Made by a program: the position numbers and the translations under genes. Below, piece after piece: positions 42,378 to 50,297 of a stretch of 64,000 nucleotides of DNA. The notes below the pieces were generated by a model that ran no database searches, had not been told where the DNA came from, and saw only the letters and a program-made list of their open reading frames with translations. Where the stretch lies: positions 6,357,001-6,421,000 of the forward strand of contig NZ_CP149798.1 in the NCBI RefSeq assembly GCF_037940415.1, written 5' to 3'. The stretch comes from Streptomyces sp. f51. GTDB taxonomy: Bacteria > Actinomycetota > Actinomycetes > Streptomycetales > Streptomycetaceae. How positions within the stretch are numbered: the stretch's first letter is position 1; every line of letters starts with the position of its first letter.

Positions 42378-42633
42378 GGAACGCCTTTCCTCGGTTCTTT
42401 CACTCAGCACCACTGCGGGTGCATCCTGCGGGACTTCCCTGGGTTGATTCTTTGAATCCGGCGTCCCCAGCCTGAGATTCCGGTGAAGACGCCGGGAGAG
42501 ACGGCCTGAATCCACGGTTGCCGGGCCGCCCCGAATGATGAACAGATGATGAAAAGCGCCCCGTCCGATCCCTCGTTTCCCGGGAGGCCGTTCCGCTTGC
42601 CGGATCCGCGACCACACCATGCCGGAGGCATCC

Positions 42634-45342
42634 GTGAATCCAGTCCCTCAGGGGCACACCGTGGCCATCGTCGGAGCGGGCGCCGCCGGCACGCTCACCG
42701 CCGTGCAGCTGTGCGAGACGGCGACCCGCCGCCGTACCCGCCTGCGTCTCCTCCTGGTCGACCCCGCCCCCGAGGCCGGGCGCGGCACCGCGTACGCCAC
42801 GGACGATCCCAGGCACCGCCTGAACGTGCCCGCGGGCGGTATGAGCGGCTATCCCGACGACCCGGGACACTTCACCCGCTGGCTGTGCGGGCACGGCGAA
42901 CCCACCGTCAGGGGAACCGACTTCGCCACCCGCTATCGATACGGCGCCTACCTCGCCGACACCCTCGCCCAGGCGATCGTCCACGCGCACGGCGTCGTCA
43001 CCGTGCGCCGGCTGCGGACCAGGGCCGAGGCCTGCGTCCCCGGCCCCGACGGCGGACTTGAGCTCCGGCTCGCCGACGGGAACAGCCTGGTGGCCGACAG
43101 CGTGGTCCTCGCCACCGGACCTGCCGCCACGACCGGCGACTGGGCCCCGCCCCGGCTGCGTACCTCCGAACGGTTCATCCGCTCGCCCTGGACCCCGGGC
43201 GCGCTCGACGGACCCCTCGCCCGACCCGCCGGTCACGCACGGGGGGACACGTGCGACGACGTCCTGCTGGTGGGGACCGGGCTCACCGCGGTCGACCTCG
43301 CGCTCAGCCTCGACCGCCCCGGGCGCACCGTGCACGCCCTCTCCCGCACGGGTCTGCTGCCGCAAGCGCACGCGCTCAGCCCCGCACCGGCGATGGCCGC
43401 GCCCGAAGGACTCGACGCGCCGACCCTGTCCACGCTGCGCCGGACCGTCTACCGCCACATCGGCCGTGCCGTCCGCGCCCATGGTGACTGGCGCCCCGCC
43501 CTGGACAGTCTCCGCCCGCACACGGCGCGGCTGTGGCACAGCCTCACCCCCGAGGAACGCGCGGACTTCCTGCGGAGCGAGGGCGCGCTCTGGAACACCC
43601 ACCGGCACCGGATGGCGCCGACCACCGCCGAAACCCTGGACCGTGCCCGCACGGCCCGGCGACTGCGGGTGCACACCGGCGGGATCGCCGACGCCTTCCC
43701 CGGTCCTGACGGCTCCGCACTGCTCATCCTCACCAACGGGAGCCGTATCGAGGCCGGTTGGGTGATCGACTGCACCGGACCCGGGCCGCGCCCCGAAGAC
43801 CCGCTGTGGCGCTCGCTGTTCGCGGCGGGCAGCGCCGTGCCCGGACCGCTCGGGCTCGGCGTCGCGACCCGTGGCGGCCGGCTCCTCGACCGGGAAGGCG
43901 GCTCAGGACTCCCGGTGTTCACCCTCGGTGCCCCGCGCCGCGGTGAACTCTGGGAGACCACGGCCATCCCCGAGATCCGTGTCCAGGCCGCGGAGCTGGC
44001 CGAGCAGCTGCTCGCGCCCCTGGTACCGCGGCCGCGCCCCGCGCGCCGCCGGCCGCTCGACGCCCACGGGCTCCCGCTGTCCACCCACGCCGAGGCCGCC
44101 GCCGCCCACCGCACCGGCGTCGAACGGGTCCTCAAGGTCAGGGCGGGCGCCGAGGACGCCTTCGCGCGTTCCGTCGCCCTCGACCCCGGCTTCGCGCTCG
44201 GGCACGCGGCCCTCGCCCTGCTCGGCCACGAATGCGGAGCCGACGTCGACGTGCCCAGGGCGCTCGCCGACGCGCGGCGCTGCGCCCGGGAACGGGCCGA
44301 CGCGCGCGAACGTTCCTTCGTCGACGTGGTGACCCGCCGTGTGCGTGGCGAGGGACCCGACCACGGGGCCCGGGCCCTGCTCGGACATCTCACCGCCCAC
44401 CCCGCCGACGCCCTGGCGCTCGCCGCGGCCGTCCCCACCATCGCCTTCTCCGGCATCAACGACCTCGATCCGGCCTACGCGTTGAGCTTGGTCGAGCGTG
44501 CCGCGCCTGCCTACGACGGGCACTGGTTCCCGGCCTCGCTCCTCGCCTTCCTGCGCCAGGACCAGGGCCGCCACGAGGAGGCCGCCGAACTCGCCGGACG
44601 CGCGCTCGCCGAGGAGCCCGCCTCCGGACACGCGGTGCACGCACTCGCCCACGTCCACTACGAGACGGGCGCCCACGAGAAGGGCCGCGACTGGCTGGAC
44701 GCCTGGGTGTCCGGGCACGGGCGCGGTGCCGTCCACCGTGCCCACTTCGCCTGGCACATCGCTCTGCACGAACTGGCCCTGGACGATTCCACGGCCGTCC
44801 GCAGGCGCTGGTTCGCCCAGCTCGCCCCGGGACGCGTGACCGGCGTACGCGCCCTGGTCGACTCCGGGTCGCTGCTGTGGCGGGCCCGGCTCAGTGACAG
44901 CTGGCGGGGGCCGGTGCCCGCGACGGACGTGCTCGACAGCGTCGCCCGCGAGATCGTGGAACGGCCCGCGACCGCCTTCACCGCGCTGCACGCCGCCGTC
45001 GCGCTCACCGCCGCAGGCGATCTCGCGGCACTGCGCCGGCTGCGGGACCACGCCGCCGGCGCCGATCCGGTGCAGCGCGAGGTCGTCGTCCCCCTGTGCG
45101 AGGCCCTCGCGGCCCTCGGCGAGGAACGCTTCCACGAGGCGGCCCGGGGCCTGGACGCGCTGCTGCCGGTCGTCGGCCGGGTCGGCGGCAGCGCGGCCCA
45201 GCGCGAGGTCGTCGAGGAGACCCTGCTGTACGCCCTGGTCGCGGCGGGCCGCTGCGAGGCGGCCCGCCGTCTCCTGGACGCCCGGCTCGACCGGGGCCAC
45301 GCGCCCCGCGACCGGCGTCTGCTGGCGGCGCTGCGCGACTGA
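42634..45342 (+). CDS. FAD/NAD(P)-binding protein fused to a TTC38-like tetratricopeptide domain
   Basis: Protein of about 902 residues. The N-terminal part (about 1-470) is a PF13454-type FAD/NAD(P)-binding domain: VAIVGAGAAGTLTAVQL, SGYPDDPGHFTRWL, a second nucleotide site LLVGTGLTAVDLALSL, and VIDCTGPGP. The C-terminal part (about 485-902) is helical and reads like TTC38-type repeats (HWFPASLLAFLRQDQGRHEEAAELAGRAL, HAVHALAHVHYETGAHEKGRDWLDAWV). No stop or frameshift separates them, so it is a true fusion. The GTG at 42634 has GGAGG at 5 bases; an ATG at 42619 is possible. Function unknown. Confidence 0.8.
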   Translation: MNPVPQGHTVAIVGAGAAGTLTAVQLCETATRRRTRLRLLLVDPAPEAGRGTAYATDDPRHRLNVPAGGMSGYPDDPGHFTRWLCGHGEPTVRGTDFATRYRYGAYLADTLAQAIVHAHGVVTVRRLRTRAEACVPGPDGGLELRLADGNSLVADSVVLATGPAATTGDWAPPRLRTSERFIRSPWTPGALDGPLARPAGHARGDTCDDVLLVGTGLTAVDLALSLDRPGRTVHALSRTGLLPQAHALSPAPAMAAPEGLDAPTLSTLRRTVYRHIGRAVRAHGDWRPALDSLRPHTARLWHSLTPEERADFLRSEGALWNTHRHRMAPTTAETLDRARTARRLRVHTGGIADAFPGPDGSALLILTNGSRIEAGWVIDCTGPGPRPEDPLWRSLFAAGSAVPGPLGLGVATRGGRLLDREGGSGLPVFTLGAPRRGELWETTAIPEIRVQAAELAEQLLAPLVPRPRPARRRPLDAHGLPLSTHAEAAAAHRTGVERVLKVRAGAEDAFARSVALDPGFALGHAALALLGHECGADVDVPRALADARRCARERADARERSFVDVVTRRVRGEGPDHGARALLGHLTAHPADALALAAAVPTIAFSGINDLDPAYALSLVERAAPAYDGHWFPASLLAFLRQDQGRHEEAAELAGRALAEEPASGHAVHALAHVHYETGAHEKGRDWLDAWVSGHGRGAVHRAHFAWHIALHELALDDSTAVRRRWFAQLAPGRVTGVRALVDSGSLLWRARLSDSWRGPVPATDVLDSVAREIVERPATAFTALHAAVALTAAGDLAALRRLRDHAAGADPVQREVVVPLCEALAALGEERFHEAARGLDALLPVVGRVGGSAAQREVVEETLLYALVAAGRCEAARRLLDARLDRGHAPRDRRLLAALRD

Positions 45343-45438
45343 GGGACGCGAAGCGGGCCTTCGCGACGGAGGCGTGCGAGGCGAGACCAAGGCCCGCTGG
45401 GGAAGCCGCCGGTGCCTCGTCGCCGGGTCCCGGCCGTG

Positions 45439-45474
45439 CGCAGGGGCCGGCCGGGGGAGCGGCCGGCCCCTGCG
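45439..45474. terminator. Bidirectional hairpin between the FAD-TPR gene and the IclR gene
   Basis: CGCAGGGGCCGGCC (45439-45452) and GGCCGGCCCCTGCG (45461-45474) form a perfect 14-bp stem with an eight-base loop, placed between convergent genes. Confidence 0.82.
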
Positions 45475-45480
45475 TCCGCG

Positions 45481-46263
45481 TCAGGCCCGTGGCTCGCCGG
45501 GCGGTGCCGGACGCCAGCCCAGGGCACGGGAGATCCCCCGGGCCGCCACGCGCACCGCCGGGATCAGCGCCGGTACCCGTGCCTCGGCCCAGGGCACGAC
45601 GAGCGACACGGCCGCGACCACCGAACCGTCCGCGCCCCGCACCGGAGCGGCCACGGACAGCGCGTCGTCCGTGATCTGACGACTGCTCACCACCACACCC
45701 GTGCGCCGGACTTCGGCCAGCACACGGCGCAGACGGACCGGGTCCGTGATCGTGTACGGGGTGTACGCGGCCAACGCGCCGGAGCAGTAGCCCTCTTGGA
45801 CGGCGGGCCGCGCGTGCGCGAGCAGCGCGAGGCCGACGCCCGTCGCGTGCAGCGGCCAGCGGGCGCCTACCTGGATGCGTACACCGACCGACGAACGCCC
45901 CGCGATCCACTCGGTGTAGACGACCTCGGTCCCGTCCATGACCGCCAACTGCACGTTCTCGTGGGTCGCTTCGTACAGGTCCTCGAGGAAGGGCAGGGCG
46001 ACCTGGCGCAGCGCGAGACCGCGCGGGGCCAGCGCCGCGAGCTCCCACAGCCGCAGGCCCACGTGGTAGACGCCGTTCACGTCCCGCTCCAGCGCGCCCC
46101 ACCCGGTCAGCGCGGCCACCAGCCGGTGCGCGGTGGTGAGGCTGAGGCCGGCCCGGCGGCTGATGTCCGTCAGGGACAGCGCCGCGTGCTCGTGGTCGAA
46201 CGCGGCGAGAACGGCGAGCAGGCGGCCGGAAGCGGAGGGGGCGGCGCGCTCCCGGCCTGCCAT
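45481..46263 (-). CDS. IclR family regulator
   Basis: Protein of 260 residues. The winged HTH (about 10-70) reads LLAVLAAFDHEHAALSLTDISRRAGLSLTTAHRLVAALTGWG, and the GAF-like effector domain follows with GRSSVGVRIQVGARWPLHATGVGLALLAH. The ATG at 46263 has GGGAGG upstream. It is divergent from the GH4 glycosidase gene, which it probably controls. The 169-bp divergent region contains GGTTC (46298-46302) and GAACC (46311-46315) as a weak inverted repeat. Confidence 0.88.
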   Translation of the reverse strand: MAGRERAAPSASGRLLAVLAAFDHEHAALSLTDISRRAGLSLTTAHRLVAALTGWGALERDVNGVYHVGLRLWELAALAPRGLALRQVALPFLEDLYEATHENVQLAVMDGTEVVYTEWIAGRSSVGVRIQVGARWPLHATGVGLALLAHARPAVQEGYCSGALAAYTPYTITDPVRLRRVLAEVRRTGVVVSSRQITDDALSVAAPVRGADGSVVAAVSLVVPWAEARVPALIPAVRVAARGISRALGWRPAPPGEPRA

Positions 46264-46432
46264 GACCTGCCTCCCGCGGCCCGGCCCCGGGCGGGGCGGT
46301 TCGGGCGTCGGAACCACCCTGCCGCACGGGCGCGACGGCGACAATCACCGGGGCGCGCGATGGCACCCTGCTCCTGAAGGACATGTGCCGCGCGGCCCGT
46401 GTCCCCGTACGAACTGCGAAGGTGGTACTTGC

Positions 46433-47770
46433 GTGAGGCTGACCATTCTGGGCGGCGGCGGATTCCGTGTCCCGCTCGTCTACGGGGCACTCCTCGGGGA
46501 CCGGGCCGAGGGCCGCGTCACCCGCGTCGTGCTGCACGACCTGGACGCGGGACGGCTCTCGGCCGTGGCCCGGGTCCTGGCCGAGCAGGCGGCCGGGGAC
46601 CCCGGCGCGCCGGAGGTGACCGTCACCACCGACCTCGACGAGGCCCTGCGCGGCGCCGACTTCGTCTTCTCCGCCATCCGCGTCGGCGGCCTGGAGGGGC
46701 GTGCGGCGGACGAGCGGGTCGCCCTGGCCGAGGGCGTCCTCGGCCAGGAGACGGTCGGCGCCGGTGGGATCGCCTACGGCCTGCGTACCGTGCCCGTCGC
46801 CGTGGACATCGCCCGGCGGGTGGCCCGGCTCGCGCCCGACGCCTGGGTCATCAACTTCACCAACCCGGCCGGACTGGTCACCGAGGCCATGTCCCGCCAC
46901 CTCGGCGACCGGGTCATCGGCATCTGCGACTCCCCGGTCGGCCTCGGCCGCCGCATCGCCAAGGTCCTCGGCGCGAACCCGCGCGAGGCGTGGATCGACT
47001 ACGTGGGGCTCAACCACCTCGGCTGGGTACGGGGCCTGCGGGTCGCGGGCCGCGACGAACTCCCGCGGCTGCTCGCCGACCCCGCCCTGCTCGGCTCCTT
47101 CGAGGAGGGCAGGCTCTTCGGCCCGCAGTGGCTCCAGTCCCTCGGCGCCGTCCCCAACGAGTACCTGCACTACTACTACTTCAACCGCGAGACCGTGGAC
47201 GCCTACCAGCGGGCCGAGAAGACGCGCGGCGCCTTCCTGCGCGACCAACAGGCCGGTTTCTACGAGGAGATGCGGCGACCGGACGCCGGGGCCCTGTCCG
47301 CCTGGGAACGCACCCGGGCCGAGCGCGAGGCCACGTACATGGCGGAGAACCGCGACGCCGCCGGTGCAGGCGAACGCGAGGAGGACGATCTCTCCGGCGG
47401 CTACGAGAAGGTGGCGCTCGCGCTGATGCGGGCCATCGCCCGCGACGAACGGACCACCCTGATCCTCAACGTCCGCAACCGGGGCACGCTCGGCGTCCTC
47501 GACGCCGAGGCCGTCATCGAGGTGCCCTGCCTGGTCGACGCCAACGGCGCCCACCCCGTGGCCGTCGACCCGCTGCCGGGCCACGCCGCCGGACTGGTGT
47601 GCGCGGTCAAGGCGGTGGAGCGCGAGGTGCTCTCCGCCGCCGAGTCCGGCTCCCGTACGACCGCGGTGAAGGCCTTCGCCCTGCATCCGCTCGTCGACTC
47701 GGTCGGCGTGGCACGCGCGCTCGTCGACGGCTACACGGCCGTGCACCCGGGTCTCGCCTATCTGACATGA
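46433..47770 (+). CDS. Family GH4 glycosidase, 6-phospho-beta-glucosidase-like
   Basis: Intracellular NAD+- and Mn2+-dependent glycosidase of 445 residues. The Rossmann fingerprint LTILGGGGFRVPLVY starts the protein. INFTNPAGLVTEAM and the metal-binding Cys in GICDSPVGLGRRIA are present, then the GLNHLGWV His. GH4 enzymes oxidise C3 of the sugar and eliminate the aglycone. The closest subgroup is 6-phospho-beta-glucosidase, but actinobacterial members often act on unphosphorylated sugars. No PTS or sugar ABC genes are nearby to settle this. Confidence 0.88.
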   Translation: MRLTILGGGGFRVPLVYGALLGDRAEGRVTRVVLHDLDAGRLSAVARVLAEQAAGDPGAPEVTVTTDLDEALRGADFVFSAIRVGGLEGRAADERVALAEGVLGQETVGAGGIAYGLRTVPVAVDIARRVARLAPDAWVINFTNPAGLVTEAMSRHLGDRVIGICDSPVGLGRRIAKVLGANPREAWIDYVGLNHLGWVRGLRVAGRDELPRLLADPALLGSFEEGRLFGPQWLQSLGAVPNEYLHYYYFNRETVDAYQRAEKTRGAFLRDQQAGFYEEMRRPDAGALSAWERTRAEREATYMAENRDAAGAGEREEDDLSGGYEKVALALMRAIARDERTTLILNVRNRGTLGVLDAEAVIEVPCLVDANGAHPVAVDPLPGHAAGLVCAVKAVEREVLSAAESGSRTTAVKAFALHPLVDSVGVARALVDGYTAVHPGLAYLT

Positions 47771-47928
47771 GGCCACCGCCGGGCGGGCCCGGCGCGCGCG
47801 GACGCTGCCCGGGTCCCTCCCGATGACACCCGCTTTGCGCACCGGACTTGCCGACGCCTTGACGATCCGTTTCCTGCGTGTTCAGCCGGGTGTCCGTGCC
47901 CGCGTTGTGTAGCGTCCCTAGGGTCCCT

Positions 47929-47955
47929 GAGTGCTTCGAGTGCGCCGAGTGCTTC
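47929..47955. repeat. Three tandem 9-bp units GAGTGCTTC/GAGTGCGCC before the ABC ATPase gene
   Basis: GAGTGCTTC (47929), GAGTGCGCC (47938) and GAGTGCTTC (47947) are in exact 9-bp register. The preceding GTCCCTAGGGTCCCTGAG has a similar 9-bp periodicity. The array ends 14 bases before the ATG at 47970, with GAAGGAAGGG between. Confidence 0.75.
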
Positions 47956-47969
47956 GAAGGAAGGGACAC

Positions 47970-48911
47970 ATGGACAGACCTCTCGCCGTCCGGGCTCGCG
48001 GGATCACCAAGTGCTTCGGGGACGTCGTGGCACTCGACGGCGTCGATCTGGACGTGACACCGGGTCAGATCCACGGCCTGGCCGGACCGAACGGCGCCGG
48101 CAAGACGACCCTGCTCGGTCTGCTGCTGGGTCTGGCCGTCGCCGACGAAGGCCGGCTCGAGATCCTCGGCACCCCCATCGGACGGGCGCTCGCCGCCCCC
48201 GGCGGGGTCGCCGGCTTCGTCGACGGGCCCGGCCTCTACCCCTCGCTCACCGCCCGGCAGAACCTCACCGCCCTGGCCGCGCTCCGCGGCCGGAGCGCGC
48301 GCGCAGCCGGTGTCGACGGGGTGCTGGCCGAGGTCGGGCTCACCGATGTCGCCGACGATCCGGCCCGCGGCTACTCCCTGGGCATGCGCCAGCGGCTCGG
48401 CCTCGCGGCCGCCCTGCTCACCGGGCCCCGGCTGCTCGTGCTCGACGAGCCGTCCAACGGCCTCGACCCGGCGGGCAAACGCCATGTCCACGGCGTTCTC
48501 GACCGGCTCGCCGGGAACGGGACCGCGGTCGTCCTCTCCAGCCACCGCATGGACGACCTCCAGGCCCTGTGCTCCGAGGTCACCATCCTCGCGACAGGAC
48601 GGGTCGTCTTCTCCGGCCCGCTGGGCAAACTGGCCGCCGAGAACCGCGAACTCGACTACCGGCTGCTCACCTCGGATCCGGCGGCCGCCCGTCCGCTGGC
48701 CCTCGGCACGCCCGGAATCCGCGTCGTCGACGGCGCGGCTCCACGGCACGACACCGACGCGCTCGTCGTACGGGCCCTCGTGCCCGCCGTCGACGAACTG
48801 GTGGCACGGCTCGTGGGCGCCGGCGTCGCGCTGCGCGAGCTCGCCCCCGTCGTGTCGCCCCTCGAAGCCGCGTTCCTCGCCCTCACCGAGCCGAAGGAGA
48901 ACGGCGGATGA
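47970..48911 (+). CDS. ABC transporter ATP-binding protein (exporter type)
   Basis: ATPase of 313 residues. Walker A is GPNGAGKTT, the signature is YSLGMRQRLGLAAAL, Walker B is LLVLDEPSNGLDP, and the switch His is in VVLSSHRMDDL. The arrangement is typical of DrrA/CcmA-type exporters. A short C-terminal domain follows the ATPase core. The stop overlaps the permease ATG (ATGA). The substrate is unknown. Confidence 0.9.
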   Translation: MDRPLAVRARGITKCFGDVVALDGVDLDVTPGQIHGLAGPNGAGKTTLLGLLLGLAVADEGRLEILGTPIGRALAAPGGVAGFVDGPGLYPSLTARQNLTALAALRGRSARAAGVDGVLAEVGLTDVADDPARGYSLGMRQRLGLAAALLTGPRLLVLDEPSNGLDPAGKRHVHGVLDRLAGNGTAVVLSSHRMDDLQALCSEVTILATGRVVFSGPLGKLAAENRELDYRLLTSDPAAARPLALGTPGIRVVDGAAPRHDTDALVVRALVPAVDELVARLVGAGVALRELAPVVSPLEAAFLALTEPKENGG

Positions 48912-50293
48912 CCGCGACCGTCGCGGAGGACTCCGGAGTCGAGGCCCAGGGCCCGGACGAGGACGGCGCCCCCGTCCCCCGGGTCCCGGTCGTCCGCGTC
49001 TACCGCTTCGAACTCGTCAAACTCGTCTCGCAGTGGCGGATCCGCCTGCTGGTCCTCGCCTGCTGGATCGTGCCCGCGCTGTTCGTGGCCGCGGTCAGCA
49101 GGCAGAGCACGCTTCCCGTCGACACGCTCTTCGGCCGCTGGATGCACGCCACCGGGTGGGCCGGGGCGCTGGTGACGCTCGGTTTCGCGGGCACCTGGGC
49201 GCTCCCCCTGCTCACCTCGGTCGTCGCCGGTGACGTGTTCGCCTCCGAGGACCGGCTCGGCACCTGGCGCCATCTGCTCGTGGCGGTACGGTCACCGCGC
49301 CGGATCTTCGCCGCCAAGGCACTGGCCGGCCTCACCGTCCTCCTGCTCCTCGTGGCCGGACTGGTCGCCTCCAGCTCGGCCGGCGGGGCCGTTGCGGTCG
49401 GTGACCAGCCGCTCGTCGGCCTCGACGGCCATCTGCTGACACCGGGGGACGCCGCCGCGAAGGTCCTGCTCGCCTGGGCCTGCGTCCTCGCCCCGACCCT
49501 GGCCCTGGCCGCCGTGGGACTGCTCGGCTCCATCACCCTCGGACGGTCCCCGATGGGACTGCTGCTGCCCGCGCTCGTCGCCCTCGCGATGCAGCTCGCC
49601 CAGATGATGCCGCTGCCCGTCGCCGTGCGGCTGGCGCTGCCCAGCTACGCCTTCATCGCCTGGAACGGCCTGTTCACCGGCCCCGCCCAGCTCGGCCCGC
49701 TCCTCATCGGCATCGCGGTCAGCCTGCTGTGGGCACTGACCGCGACGGTGTCGGCCCATCTCCTCTTCATGCGGCGGGACTTCACCGACACGGCCCACGA
49801 CGGACCGGGCCGTGGCGCGGTCACCGCCGGACTCCTGCCGCTCGCCGGGCTGGCCGCCGTCACGGCCCTGACCGTCGGCGCCGCCACGGGGGCCACCGGC
49901 TCCGGGATCGAACAGGACAAGGTGCAGCGCTCGGCCGCGACGGCGTTCGCGCACCTCTACCGGCTCCAGACCCGGCAGCTCAACCGCCCCGCCGTCACGG
50001 AGGCACAGCTCAAGGTCACGGCGGACTGCGACAAGGGCAGCGTCAAGGTCGCGGCCGAGGGTCCGGGCAACGACTGGCGCTGTGTCGTCTCCTGGCACCT
50101 TCCCGGCGTCGACGCCGTGGGGACGGCCGTCTACCAGCTCGACATCACCCCGGACGGCCGATACATGGCCGACGGTGACGGACCGAAGGAGGTGAACGGC
50201 TACTTCCTGGTCCGCACACCGACCGGGGACGCACCGAACCCGCTCTGGCAGTTCGACGGGAATGTCGACCTGCTCGCCAGCTCGAAGGGATGA
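48908..50293 (+). CDS. ABC transporter permease with a C-terminal extracytoplasmic domain
   Basis: Membrane protein of 461 residues. A cytoplasmic N-terminus (about 1-40) is followed by about six membrane helices (roughly 45-305), including CWIVPALFVAAVS and PLLTSVVAGDVFASEDRLGTWRHLL. A seventh, AGLLPLAGLAAVTALTVGAATG, leads to an exposed domain of about 130 residues with two Cys (ADCDKGSVKV, DWRCVVSWHL) that may form a disulfide. The extra domain is not usual for ABC-2 permeases and may contact the next gene's exported product. It is coupled to the ATPase. Confidence 0.82.
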   Translation: MTATVAEDSGVEAQGPDEDGAPVPRVPVVRVYRFELVKLVSQWRIRLLVLACWIVPALFVAAVSRQSTLPVDTLFGRWMHATGWAGALVTLGFAGTWALPLLTSVVAGDVFASEDRLGTWRHLLVAVRSPRRIFAAKALAGLTVLLLLVAGLVASSSAGGAVAVGDQPLVGLDGHLLTPGDAAAKVLLAWACVLAPTLALAAVGLLGSITLGRSPMGLLLPALVALAMQLAQMMPLPVAVRLALPSYAFIAWNGLFTGPAQLGPLLIGIAVSLLWALTATVSAHLLFMRRDFTDTAHDGPGRGAVTAGLLPLAGLAAVTALTVGAATGATGSGIEQDKVQRSAATAFAHLYRLQTRQLNRPAVTEAQLKVTADCDKGSVKVAAEGPGNDWRCVVSWHLPGVDAVGTAVYQLDITPDGRYMADGDGPKEVNGYFLVRTPTGDAPNPLWQFDGNVDLLASSKG

Positions 50294-50297
50294 CTCC

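Noticed and set aside
45005..47842. 945-codon open frame on the minus strand across the FAD-TPR, IclR and GH4 genes
   Set aside because: It crosses three well-supported genes and has no recognisable domain in its own frame.
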